Positions 24,275 to 34,833 of a DNA stretch of 64,000 nt are shown piece after piece. The DNA is from Puccinellia tenuiflora (taxonomy: Eukaryota > Streptophyta > Magnoliopsida > Poales > Poaceae), in NCBI GenBank assembly GCA_012064385.1, contig QRDG01000143.1, forward strand, positions 540,995-604,994, in the 5' to 3' direction. Below the pieces are notes generated by a model. The model ran no database searches. It saw nothing but the letters and a program-made list of their open reading frames with translations, and was not told the DNA's origin. Position 1 is the stretch's first letter, and every line of letters starts with the position of its first letter. Position numbers and translations under genes: made by a program.

Positions 24275-25850
24275 GAAAAGAGTTGTATGTCTAGTACACG
24301 CTTCTATTCTTGTAGACTATGTTGGGCCTCCAAGCGTAGAGGTTTGTAGGATAGCAGCAAATTTCTCTTAAGTGAGTAACCCAAGGTTTATCGAACTCAG
24401 GGAGGCGTAGGTTGAATGTATCCCTCTCAAGCAACCCTGCAATTGAGATACAAGAAGTCTCTTGTGTCCCCAACACACCTAATACAATTGTCAGTTGTAT
24501 ATGTGCACTAGTTCGGCAAAGAGATGGTAAAATATGGGTAATATGGATGGTAAAACAAGGTTTTGTAATTCTATAATAAAAATGGCAGTAAGCGAAAAAG
24601 TGGCAAAAGTGACTAAAACGGTGTATCAATGCTTGGAAACAAGGCCTAGCCTTCATACTTTCACTAGTGGCAACTCTCAACATCATTAACATAATTAAAC
24701 ACATGATATTTCATCCAAAAGCATGCAAGGTAGACGTTATTCGGAGATCATTCTTTCGTGGATCAAAATAGGATGAGAATTGCGTAGGGCTATAAAAGCA
24801 CGCCTTAAACCTCGTATTCCACATCTAGGGACAATGCAACTATATATGTCACTTTAATCATCCAAAAATAGTACTAACAAACACCACAACCTATCTCTTG
24901 AATAGTATCTTTCTAATACATCCACAGCACGCGCGCTGTCACTTACGCACCTTGGAGATTATACTAAACACAAGCATCAAGAAACCCCATGATCTATTCG
25001 ATCCAACAACAATAAAGAACAAACTCATGATGAAGATCCCTCTAAGCTATTATTCATAGAGTCACACACGACACACGGCACCCGCACTGTCACCGTGGCA
25101 CCGTGATCACAAGGTGACTTCGGAACTTATACTAGATAACATCACTTGAGAAACATCATATCCATTACATAATTAAAGAAAGGGAAACATCATGTATTCA
25201 ACTCTATCAACAAAGCTCGTGATCACAACGAAAATCACATCATGGGAGAGAGGGATAACCACATAGCTACTTGCACAAGTCTCAGCCCCGATGATGGACT
25301 ACTTCCTCCTCATCACGGGAAGCAGCGGTATCAATGAAGATGGCTCCGGAGGTCGACCCCCATCCCGGCAGGGTGCCGGAACAGCAGCAATCTATCCCCC
25401 AAAACTTGGTTTCACTCCCGGCGGCGCTCTATTCTGTTTCTGAAAAAATCCTCCCGGGGGTCGTCGTTTTTAAGTCACGACTTAATTTATAGGCGAAACC
25501 CTCAGGGAGGCGAGTCCCGAGGGGTAGGGGCAGTAGGGGGCCACGGCCCCCCTACAACCCGTGGTTGGGGGTCGCCCCTAGGCCTCTCCCAGGGGCGTCC
25601 TTCGGCCAGTATCTTTGTTATGTTCCATAAAAAATCCCGTAAATTTTCATCCAATTCCGAGTATTTTTCCTGAAGAAGATTTTCTGAAATACAAAACAGC
25701 AGAAAATAGGGACTGACACTAGGCATCTTGTTAATAGGTTAGGCCAATAAAATGCCTCAATATGATATAATATGATAGTAAAAACATATGGCATTGATAT
25801 AAAACAAGCATGGATCAATCAAAAATTATAGATACGTTTGAGACGTATCA
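24275..25850 (-). repeat. Element B 5' LTR
   Basis: On the - strand it starts tgatacgtctcaaacg at 25850. It provides the uninterrupted version of the LTR that the LINE split in the 3' copy. It ends close to 24275, directly before the tRNA-Asp-like primer site at 24258-24274. The last 370 or so bases (24275-24650) have no counterpart in the truncated 3' LTR. The exact end is uncertain by about 20 bases. Confidence 0.82.
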
Positions 25851-26469
25851 GTGCCTGACACAAAAATCGGAAACACCGGCACCCCCCCCCCCAACGCTCT
25901 TGTCCAGCCCAAATCCTATATGCTACCGCCGAGCCGGCCCCCAAAGTTGGAGGCCGGCTCGACGGTGCCGGACAGTGTCCGTACCAGACCTCCGACAGCC
26001 ATGACCCACCTATCATACACACAGAGGGACGTAACCAGCAGTCATTTGTGCTCCCACCCCGTCTCCTCCCGTTTCCCCTACCCGGAGATTCGCGCTACCG
26101 CCATCACCCTCGCCAATACCATATCCGCCACCTCTTGTCGTCCTAGCCCGCAAGGTGTCCTTCGAGTCGTCGTAGCTCGCCGCCACACCCGGCCAGTGTT
26201 GTGCATCGATGCAATCTCTTTTCTGCCGGTGCGACGAGTGTCTCCCTCCCGCTCGCCCGCAAGGTGTTCGGCTGTTTGCCAGCAAACATTTTGCCTTGCT
26301 GTGCGACTATTATTTTATTGTTGTTTAATAGGCTATGAATAGTGATGATGAAATTATGTTTCACCAAATGACGAAAGAGATGAACATCCTTGCCTTGGAT
26401 GATGAGGAGAATGAGTAGGTCATCCGCATTCTTTTGGCGGCAGCGGAGGAGGAGGAAGCTGAATTGTAG
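25851..26469 (+). mobile_element. DTH-1: left fragment of a PIF/Harbinger transposon
   Basis: GC-rich leader (25851 to about 26330), then a start codon at 26335 and an acidic N-terminus (MNSDDEIMFHQMTKEMN...), stopped by TAG at 26416-26418; the frame continues acidic (LLAAAEEEEAEL) to 26468. An acidic leader of this type begins many plant Harbinger transposases, and the C-terminal half of such a transposase is found at 56192-56800 on the same strand. The 5' terminal repeat was lost to the left, where element B starts. I infer that both parts belong to one transposon split by C and D. The middle (several hundred bases) is missing, so a deletion also occurred. Confidence 0.6.
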
Positions 26470-29400
26470 TGCGGTGACCCCGCACACCACTGCATATTGT
26501 AGTGTACAAGTCGTTGACATAACATCCACGGAAGGACCAATCGGTAAATATTACATCCCTCAGAGTAGTACAGCAGAAACATTGCGGGTCCCCTTTATTA
26601 CACACTGCTAAAGATTACAAGCCAGAAATGTACAAAAGCTTCAACGTCTTCCTCCGACATGGGAGGAATTTCAACTACAGTACGGTTGACTGAGGTCAAC
26701 TTATTAACGATAGAAAGAAGTAAACTAAGAACCATCGGGCTCAACAACCTAAGTAGTACTAGTCTAGAATTGCTCGGCCCTGCCCCTAAGATAGGAGACT
26801 AAGTCTCGGGCTCATCATCATCGCCTCCATAAGCAATCAGGTAGTCGACGCCTTCCACCCCTCCGGATAGATCAGGTTCCTCGTAGTACACCTCGTCCTC
26901 ATGGTAAGCTCCATAACTTTCCTTGATTGCCTCCTCAAAGTCTAAGCATGGGGTCAAAAAGGAAAGGGTGAGCAACAGCGTTACTCAGCAAGTTCTGAAT
27001 ATATATATATATAAGGTGTATCATGCACTAGCTACTGCCAAAACCTCGGGTCTTTGGCATAGATGCAAGTTTTTGTAAACATTTCTTCAAAAGATTGATT
27101 TTATTCTGAAAACTATGTCCACAGTCTCCACCGGTCTTGTGAATCCAAATGGGACTCCATTCCGGCCTCGATCTCGTAGTTCCATACCGGGAACATGGTT
27201 GTGAAATCACAAATTTGTTGTTTGACTCTGTAGAGTTGCATCACTTTACCCAACAGTTGCCTGGCCCTATATCTGCTCTCTTTACACTCCATGAGTGTTA
27301 TAGCCAAGGCTCAGGTCATCCAGTCATGTGGAGCTTCTCCCAAATCAACACACATCCGCCCATTTGTGATGCGGTAGGGGAATCATGTTCCACGCATACC
27401 CAACACCCCTCCCAAGCTTCCCCACCAATTACCCCGTCGGGCAGGAAGAGCACGCGCTTCCACGCTGTTGGCCGCCGCAACGACCCAACCCGGTGTAGGC
27501 CTGCCGAGGATATGCGGATGAGAAAAGAAGCCTCTGACTGACCCCGCCCATACAAAGTCCGTTGGTTGATGCTTTTACTACGGCGAAAGGATCACTGGAA
27601 CAGGGGTTATTAGATCCTAAGGATATATACCTTCCCATACGATGGAACACCGTACCTATTCATCTTACCATTGTTCCACCGCCAACCAATAGTATATACC
27701 ACATCATTCGAAAAATACTTTTTCTTTTTGATGCAATTGAAAGGAACGTATAGGTAACTTTGCAAGTACTTTGATAAAAATACATCAAACGGTATGCAAC
27801 AATGAACTTGCCTTGAGACTGACAAGTAGTGCAGTCTAAAGCTTCCGGCGATTCGTGAACCTCGTGTTCTGAAAATCACATCATTGTCTTTATAAGACAA
27901 TGTTTGAAAATCCAATTTATTCTATTATGCATAGATGAAATGATTTTTGGAGGTTTTGGAAAATTTCCCCCCTTCATATTTTAAGATGATTTTTTTTTTG
28001 TGTTTTACCTAGGATGAGTTACGGGACAGTCATTTACAGAATGGTAATTTATTTTACTTTTAGGAAGATAATTCAATTCATTTCCACTGAAGGATCCTTG
28101 AATATTAAAAACAATTCAAATCATGTCCACTTAAGGATCTTTGAATATTTTGGAAAAGAATTCAAATCATTTCCACTTAAGGATCTTTGAATTTTTCACT
28201 CAAGCAATATTTTTCAATAAATCAAATAAAAATCATTGTTGAATTCCTTGCAAAATTTTGAGTTAAAAACATATTTTTATCTGATTTTTAGGACTCTTAT
28301 TTTGGCTTTAAAATTTGTGTTAAAATTTAGATTTGATTTGAATTCAGTAATTTTTAGAAATTACAATTAAGTCCCTGGGTTACTGGGTTGAACCAGGTCA
28401 ACCCGTACCTGTTCGGTGGGACCAAACCAGTCCGGCCCACTCTCTCCTCCCCCTCTTCTCTCTCTCTCTCTCTCTCTCTCGCTCCCGTGGTCGACACGAT
28501 CCCCTTTTCGCCTCCGCCGTCGCCGACCGATTCCGGCGTGCTCCGGCCATCTCCGCCGTCGTGCTAGGGCGCAAAAGAAAGCCCTTTCGACGCTCTCTAT
28601 TCTCCTCCCCGTCGATCTGCTTTTCCTCTTCCGGTGTGTTTGTGCGCAACCCATCCCTAGGGTTAGGGTTTCGGTGATGGCGCCGCTCCGCCGTGTTTCT
28701 CCTCCTCTGAGCTATCTCGCCAAGAATAGGGGTTCGGCTCCGCTCTCTGGTTCTGCCGAGCTGCTCTCCTTCTTCTCCACCGATGCGTGCGTGCTGGATC
28801 GTTCCCCGGTTGAGGTCTCGGTTGCAGCGCGATTAATCGTGCTCCCGATTCCTGCTCTGCTCCGCCGCCGGTGTGGAGCTCGCCTCCGTGCTACGGTGGT
28901 GCTGGGGTGGTGTTGCTGTGGTGCGGCTTCCTCCCTTGGTCCTCCGTCATGACCACACGGGCACTGCCCCGTCGTCATGCCGTTACGGCCATGGGCGCAC
29001 GGTAAGGTTCCTCTTCCTCCTCTCTGCTATCTCCTCCTTCTAGACTCCTTCTGGTCTAGCTTAGCTTCTATGCTGCTCAAGATTTCCTCACTGGTACTTA
29101 GTAAAATTGTACTGGTGCCCTACTTTGCTCTGCGGGTTAAGAATATGTGATGCCATGATGCTTGTATATTTATCTGAGGTGTGAGGGGTGAAGATTGGAA
29201 TTAATTTTGATGATTTGCTCTGGCAAAAAATGATTGAAGAAGAAAGAATTGGGCTTTGGCTTAATTTGATGTTGTGGCTTGTGCTCTGTGCTGTGAAATG
29301 GTGTGGAATTACTTCTGTGGCTAAAGAAAATTAGCTATGCATGCTGTGATGCCTCCACTGGAGTTACACAGAAGCTGGCTAAACTAATTAGCTTTTGGAA

Positions 29401-31538
29401 AATTCTTTTCTTATGCTTTCCTGTGCTTCTTCTAGTGACAGATATGCTAGGCTACTGGCTTGTGTATATTATAAAGAACAGGTGCTGCACTTCCCTCTCA
29501 TTTATCCTTAGCATAGTCCATGTTAAGCATGGTTCTAATAAGAACAGATATTCCTCACTTCCTCTCTTCCCCTACCATGCATGCAAACATGCTTAGCTTG
29601 GCTCTGTCATTATCAGAGTTAGCTAATTCTCTCTTTCTCTGCCTACACTCAAAGGATCAACCTGCTGCTGTTGAGTAGCTTGGTCTTCTGGCTATACTGA
29701 CAACCTGCGTCTTGTGGATAGCCTGCTCCTCCTAGCTGCTTCAAATTTCCTAAGGTGTATAGTTCTAGCTGCAAGATTTGATGTGGCTAATGTTCTTGAT
29801 GATGAACATTTTCAGAGAGGTGTGTGATGTGCTTGGCTGTGTGATGCCTTGTGGATTCGGCTGGCTGCCCTATTTATAGGGTTTTTAGATGATTCTGGTG
29901 GTGACACCAGGATAATTGCATGTGATGTGTAAGCTGCTTGCAGTGGCCCTCCTCCACCTCGAGTTGCTACTCTTCTGTTAAACTATGGAGGTTCTTATCC
30001 TCTGGTGGTTGAATTTCTGTGCCAAGGTATTGTTTACTCCCTTTTTGGCTAACTCCTTCCTCCTCCTTGATCCTATCCTTGCTCTGCCGGCTGTTGTTGT
30101 TCAATCTGGTTATGAATTGGTTCAAGTCCATCCATTTGAGTTGTGGAATGGTTTCAAATCCACTTGTCGATTACTCTCAGCTAGGATCCTTGCACAGGGA
30201 GTTATCCCTCCACCTCACTTGATCTTATCAAGCTCCTATCGACTACTGCTATGTACTATGGTTATGAACTGTTTGGCATCCCTCTGCTGCCATGGAATTG
30301 ATATATACTTGATGGATTTGGGTGGCTTCTCTGGTGGGCTAGAATTGTAACTGGGTTGTGACTGTCTTACCTGTGGGCTTTAAGGAATATAGGGTCCATT
30401 TATCAAATTAATGGTAAATGTGACACCACAATTAAGAAGGTGGATTTAAATTGTATATTTGGCAGAGATAATTTGTTCTGTTTCCTTGTTGCCTTTGGAC
30501 AACTTTTGGAGATGATCATGTATTCATGTGATAACCAGCTAGTCCCTCAGGTTGCCTAAGTTGTAAAGCTGGTTCTGCCTTTGCCCCTTTTACATGCTTA
30601 ATGCATGCTGAGCATGATCAAGTTGCCTCTTGTTGGATATTTGATTTGATTTTTGTCTGTGAACTCCAATGTCACTTCCAATTCATGGAATTTGACCCTC
30701 TGCCAAGTATTATATCAATAGCCAGTACCAATGTACTAGGCTAAAATTTCTAACCTTAACAAATCTTTTCTTTGTGAATTGTGTTTGATTTTTTTGTAGG
30801 TTTGGAGCTTCTGAAGATCAACTAAAGGATTTAGTTTATAGGTTTTTCTTTTATTTTTACTTTTCAGTAGTAAATTTGTAAAAGGACCTGATACTATATG
30901 ATATCATTTATTTGTAGCAGATTTGTGGAACAATTCCACTTGTAATAAACTATATTGTGTATAGGATTTAATTTGTATGAGATTGTGGAATAATTCCACT
31001 TGTAAAGTTTCTTGTATAATGTAATTTATTTTATATCAGAATTGCATATTGTAATTTATTGATAACAAAATTGTGTATTAAAATTTAATTGTAAAATGTA
31101 TTGGATGTTGGAAATTATTGCAATTTGTAAGAAGAGTTGTTTGTGATATGTAATGATGATTGAAATTTCGTGGAGAATTGAATGTGGAATTACAAGAATA
31201 TGAATTCTTAGAATATTAAGATAAAATGTATTTGTTGAATATAAACATGAATTCAAGAATTTGAGAGTAAGAATAGAGATAAGATTTACAAGTGTTGATA
31301 CATTTGTATTCAAATTTGAAGTTACCTTAATAAACTTTCAATAGAGTTGATAACCCAACCTCTCTTTTAAAACTAGGGTTTCAAAATAGGCGACTAATGT
31401 TAGATCGAGTTGTCTCGACAACTAGTCCTTTTTGCATAAAAGCGCGAAAATTATTCGGACTTTTCAAGCATGCATGAATGCAAAGATGCAAACTTCCTAT
31501 TTCTACCCTTTCGGAACCTATAACTGCGGGGTATTACA
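26470..31538 (-). repeat. Element C 3' LTR (5069 bp)
   Basis: Bounded by tgcggtgacc at 26470 and tattaca at 31538; the polypurine tract follows at 31539-31553. It contains an (AT)n run at about 27001-27014, a (TC)n run at about 28457-28480, a plus-strand promoter-like segment at 28370-29000, and an AT-rich tail from 30880. The remaining sequence has no domain that I can name. Confidence 0.93.
28416..28998 (+). other. Gene-5'-end-like segment antisense to pol inside element C LTR
   Basis: On the + strand, opposite to pol, the LTR shows a CT-dinucleotide run, a CpG-rich pyrimidine-rich leader, a telo-box (ctagggttagggtttcgg, 28657-28674), and an ATG in good context at 28677 within a 178-codon open frame (28416-28952). 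A possible splice donor (acgGTAAGG) follows at about 29000, and a pyrimidine-tract acceptor (tttttttgtaG) near 30799. The same set is at 38180-38762 in the other LTR. I recognise no protein domain. It may be an antisense promoter or a captured host 5' gene end. Confidence 0.4.
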
Positions 31539-31553
31539 TCCTCTCCCCCTTAA
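31539..31553 (-). promoter_or_regulatory. Polypurine tract of element C
   Basis: The - strand reads ttaagggggagagga just before the LTR start TGTAATA, the usual primer for plus-strand DNA synthesis. Confidence 0.85.
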
Positions 31554-34285
31554 ACTAAACTTCGTCCCGAAGTTTCTTTTCTGAGGTACCTGAACAAATG
31601 TGGGTAGTCCCGTCGTAGATCATCTTCTTTTTCCCACGTTGCTTCTCTTTCAGGATGATTCTTCCACTGTACCAAACAATATTTGATAGCTCTATTTCGT
31701 AATCTTTTCCAATTTTCAGCCAAAATCTTTTCAGGTTGCTCCTCATAGGATAGGTCTGGTTGCAACTTTAACTTCTCAAAGTCAATTGGTTCTTCGGGTG
31801 GTTTTAAGCACTTCCGGAGTTGTGACACATGAAATACATTGTGCACTTGTGATAGAACCTCCGGTAATTCTAATTCAAAGGCTATAGTTCCTTTCTGACT
31901 TAATACTCGAAAAGGTCCAATATACCTTGGACTCAATTTTCCTTTTACTCCAAACCTTTTCACTCCTTTGGTCGGACTAACTCTCAAGTATACCATATCT
32001 TGTAGTTGGGGCTCCCATTGTCTTCGGGTAAGATCTGCATAACTCTTTTGCCTACTCTGAGCTATTTTTAAACGATCTCGGATAATATCAACTATTACTT
32101 GTTGTTCTTTGATATACTCCGATGCAAACTCTTTACTTTCCCCTACTTCAAACCAACAGATTGGTGATCTACATTTTCTTCCATATAAAGCCTCAAATGG
32201 TGCCATTTGTATGCTACTCTGATAACTGTTGTTGTAAGAGAATTCTGCTAATGCTAAGTGTTCATCCCACGATCCTCCAAAATCTAGAACACATGCTCTC
32301 AGCATATCCTCCAATATTTGATTTGTCCGTTCCGTCTGTCCTCCAGTTTGAGGATGGTATGCGGTACTGAAATTAAGATTTGTTCCTAATCTTTTATGCA
32401 AGTGCTTCCAAAAAGCTGAAGTAAAGATAGATCCTCTATCTGAAACTATTGTTAAAGGTAGTCCATGCTTACTTACTATCTCTTTCACATAGATTTCAAT
32501 CAAAGTTGCCGCTGTATCTTTCTGATTGATAGCAAGAAAATGAGCACTTTTGGTTAATCGGTCCACAATCACCCAAATTGCATCCTTATTTTTCCTTGTT
32601 TTGGGTAATCCTGTGATAAAATCCATACTGATGTCTTCCCATTTCCATTTGGGAATAGGCAAAGGTTGTAATAATCCGGCTGGTATCTGGTGTTCAGCCT
32701 TCACTTGACTACAAATATGACATTCTGCCACATATTTTGCAATTTCTCTTTTCATATTATTCCACCAAAATATCTTTTTCAAATCCATATACATCTTGGT
32801 ACTCCCAGGATGTATAGAATAAGGTGTTTCGTGTGCTTCCTTAAGTATGATACTCTTAATTTCCTTGATATCTGGAACACAAATTCTATCATGAAACCAC
32901 AAAGATCCATCTTCAGTCTTTAAAATAAACTCAGATCTCCTCCCTTCCTTAATTCTCCTTATCTCTTCTGCTAGGAATTCATCTTCTTCTTGATGAGTTA
33001 TTATGTTTGCTTTCAAATCCATGTTAATTTCTCCAACAATATCCATTGCCATAATACTATTTAATGTTGGTCCGTCCAAAATCTCTATCTGGAACCTCTC
33101 TATCTCCCTTTTAAGTTCTTTAGGCATCCCTTGTTCTATTAAAGGATTACAAATGACCTTCCTACTTAAGGCATCTGCTACCACATTAGCTTTTCCGGGT
33201 GTATAATTAATTGTTAAATCATAATCCTTAATCAATTCCAACCATCTTCTTTGCCTCATATTCAACTCCTTCTGGGTGAAGAAATATTTCAAACTCTTAT
33301 GATCAGTGTATAGCTCACACTTTGCTCCATAAAGAAAATGTCTCCACTGCTTCAAGGCATAAACTACTGCGGCTAATTCCAAATCATGTGTTGGGTAGTT
33401 GAGTTCATGGGGTTTCAATTGCCTGGATCCATATGCAATGACCTTGTGATCTTGCATTAATACACATCCTAATCCATTTTTGGATGCATCGCAATACACC
33501 GTATAATCCTTTCCGGTCTCAGGTACGGCCAAAACTGGTGCTGTTGTGAGCTTCTTTTTAAGCTCCTGAAAACTTTGCTCGCATTTCTCGGTCCATACAA
33601 ACGGAACATTCTTTCTCAGTAACTTGGTCATGGGTCCGGCTATTTTTGAAAATCCTTCAATGAATCTTCTATAGTATCCGGCCATTCCTAGAAATGCTCT
33701 TATTTCCTTAGGATTCTTAGGTACTTTCCATTCTAATACTGCTTTTACTTTCTCCGGATTTACAGCAGTTCCTTCCTTGCTGATCACATGTCCAAGAAAT
33801 TCCACTTGGTCCAACCAAAATTCACACTTGCTGAATTTGGCGTATAACTGGTGTTCTCTTAATGTTTGCAGTACTATTCTCAAATGCCGTGCATGATCTT
33901 CTTTGGTTTTGGAGTAAATTAATATATCATCTATGAATACTATCACGAACTTATCCAAGTATGGCATGAAAATCTTATTCATCAAATTCATGAATATAGC
34001 TGGTGCATTGGTCAATCCAAATGGTACCACTAAATACTCATGATGTCCATATCGTGATACAAATCCAGTTTTCGGAATATCCTCAGCTTTGATCTTTATC
34101 TGATGATATCCTGATCTTAAATCGATTTTGGAAAATACTCCGGCTCCTCTAACTTGATCAAACAAATCTTGTATCCTTGGTAAAGGGTACTTATTCTTGA
34201 TTGTAACATTATTTAGGTTACGGAAATCTCCACACATTCTTCGTCCTCCATCCCTTTTATCCACAAATATTACTGGTGCTCCCAA
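31550..34285 (-). CDS. pol: Pol polyprotein of element C (RT, RNase H, integrase, chromodomain)
   Basis: A single open frame of 911 codons with no stop. Domains in order: reverse transcriptase from residue 1 (DLRSGYHQIKI, catalytic FVIVFIDDILIYSK near 115-128), RNase H (YCDASKNGLGCVLMQ, YTDHKSLKYFF, VVADALSRK, about 260-385), integrase zinc domain (HPGSTKMY, CHIC), integrase core (DFITGLPK, SDRGSIFTS, HPQTGGQTERTNQ, with D, D and E residues), GPY/F module (YIGPFRVL, FHVSQLRKCL) and a C-terminal chromodomain (IKYCLVQWKNHPEREATWE) that places it among chromoviruses (Tekay/Del-like). It starts inside RT: about 50 residues before WGAPVIF, protease and most of gag are deleted (junction near 34285). 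The first Met is thus not a real start. Confidence 0.96.
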   Translation of the reverse strand: MGAPVIFVDKRDGGRRMCGDFRNLNNVTIKNKYPLPRIQDLFDQVRGAGVFSKIDLRSGYHQIKIKAEDIPKTGFVSRYGHHEYLVVPFGLTNAPAIFMNLMNKIFMPYLDKFVIVFIDDILIYSKTKEDHARHLRIVLQTLREHQLYAKFSKCEFWLDQVEFLGHVISKEGTAVNPEKVKAVLEWKVPKNPKEIRAFLGMAGYYRRFIEGFSKIAGPMTKLLRKNVPFVWTEKCEQSFQELKKKLTTAPVLAVPETGKDYTVYCDASKNGLGCVLMQDHKVIAYGSRQLKPHELNYPTHDLELAAVVYALKQWRHFLYGAKCELYTDHKSLKYFFTQKELNMRQRRWLELIKDYDLTINYTPGKANVVADALSRKVICNPLIEQGMPKELKREIERFQIEILDGPTLNSIMAMDIVGEINMDLKANIITHQEEDEFLAEEIRRIKEGRRSEFILKTEDGSLWFHDRICVPDIKEIKSIILKEAHETPYSIHPGSTKMYMDLKKIFWWNNMKREIAKYVAECHICSQVKAEHQIPAGLLQPLPIPKWKWEDISMDFITGLPKTRKNKDAIWVIVDRLTKSAHFLAINQKDTAATLIEIYVKEIVSKHGLPLTIVSDRGSIFTSAFWKHLHKRLGTNLNFSTAYHPQTGGQTERTNQILEDMLRACVLDFGGSWDEHLALAEFSYNNSYQSSIQMAPFEALYGRKCRSPICWFEVGESKEFASEYIKEQQVIVDIIRDRLKIAQSRQKSYADLTRRQWEPQLQDMVYLRVSPTKGVKRFGVKGKLSPRYIGPFRVLSQKGTIAFELELPEVLSQVHNVFHVSQLRKCLKPPEEPIDFEKLKLQPDLSYEEQPEKILAENWKRLRNRAIKYCLVQWKNHPEREATWEKEDDLRRDYPHLFRYLRKETSGRSLV

Positions 34286-34534
34286 GGGGATACACCTCTT
34301 GGTTCTCCATTTCTTGCTCTTCCATTTTGAGTCTCTAAAAGGTCATGCAGAAATTTATTTTTGTACTTCTTGATCATGACGTCTTCCTTCTTCCACAAAC
34401 TGCATATATTGCATGAAACTTTGCTCCGTAATTGGCCTTGGTGGTTGAGGTATTCCTCCTGTCTCGGCTGCATGCTTCTCTCTTGCTTCTCTTTCTTGCC
34501 TAAGCAACTCACTTTCTTCACCGGCACTCGCCAT
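34286..34534 (-). pseudogene. Gag N-terminal fragment of element C
   Basis: A frame on the - strand begins MASAGEESELLRQEREAREK at 34534, continues through FMQYMQFVEEGRRH and meets a stop about 60 codons on. Its place and its MQFVEEG-type helical start correspond to the N-terminus of Gag in Tekay/Del-type chromoviruses. The remaining gag and the protease are missing: pol resumes at 34285. The out-of-frame stretch at 34270-34527 covers the same bases and is not a separate gene. Confidence 0.65.
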
Positions 34535-34833
34535 TGTCCCCTAGTCCTGCCACAATGAATTAGAACTCATCGTTACATTATGCATATGCACTTTGAGTTC
34601 GTCTTCATGCGCAAAAACTAGTCACACATTGAAATCCAGAAAAATCCAAGAAACCAAAACATTTCAAACATATACCATGTATTATACATGTAGGGTTACA
34701 AACATGGGTACAGAATCGTAACACACTCTAAAGTGAGTAGGTCTCACTTATTGCTACCATACAACCACACCGTACACACTACAATACTCTATATGTTACA
34801 TAGGGATACTACTACTCCACTTTCTGGTTAACC

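Larger units (their letters stand above)
3596..25850 (-). mobile_element. Element B: - strand non-autonomous gypsy-type retrotransposon hosting nested insertions
   Basis: Reconstructed from three blocks: 3' LTR (3596-3961 plus about 8300-9123), internal region (9124-12947 plus 24247 to about 24275), and 5' LTR (to 25850). Polypurine sequence abuts the 3' LTR at 9124-9143. Near the 5' LTR, 24258-24274 reads on the - strand as a degenerate tRNA-Asp primer site (tagcgtcattgccgggg). No RT, RNase H or integrase is present, so B probably depended on another element. The two LTRs differ by about 9% in a hand comparison of roughly 400 bases, making B the oldest LTR element here. The right flank is gtgcc (25851-25855). 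No matching duplication exists at the left because the 3' LTR is truncated there. Confidence 0.72.

Noticed and set aside
24291..24704. 137-codon - strand frame as a gene
   Set aside because: Lies in the 5' LTR end of element B and is not conserved in the other family members seen here.
27149..27541. 130-codon frame present twice (also 36913-37305)
   Set aside because: Lies in the C LTRs; no domain, and duplication is explained by the LTR pair.
29985..30350. 121-codon frame in both C LTRs as a host gene
   Set aside because: Identity between copies only reflects LTR duplication; no recognised domain or start context. Only the promoter-like part was kept as a finding.
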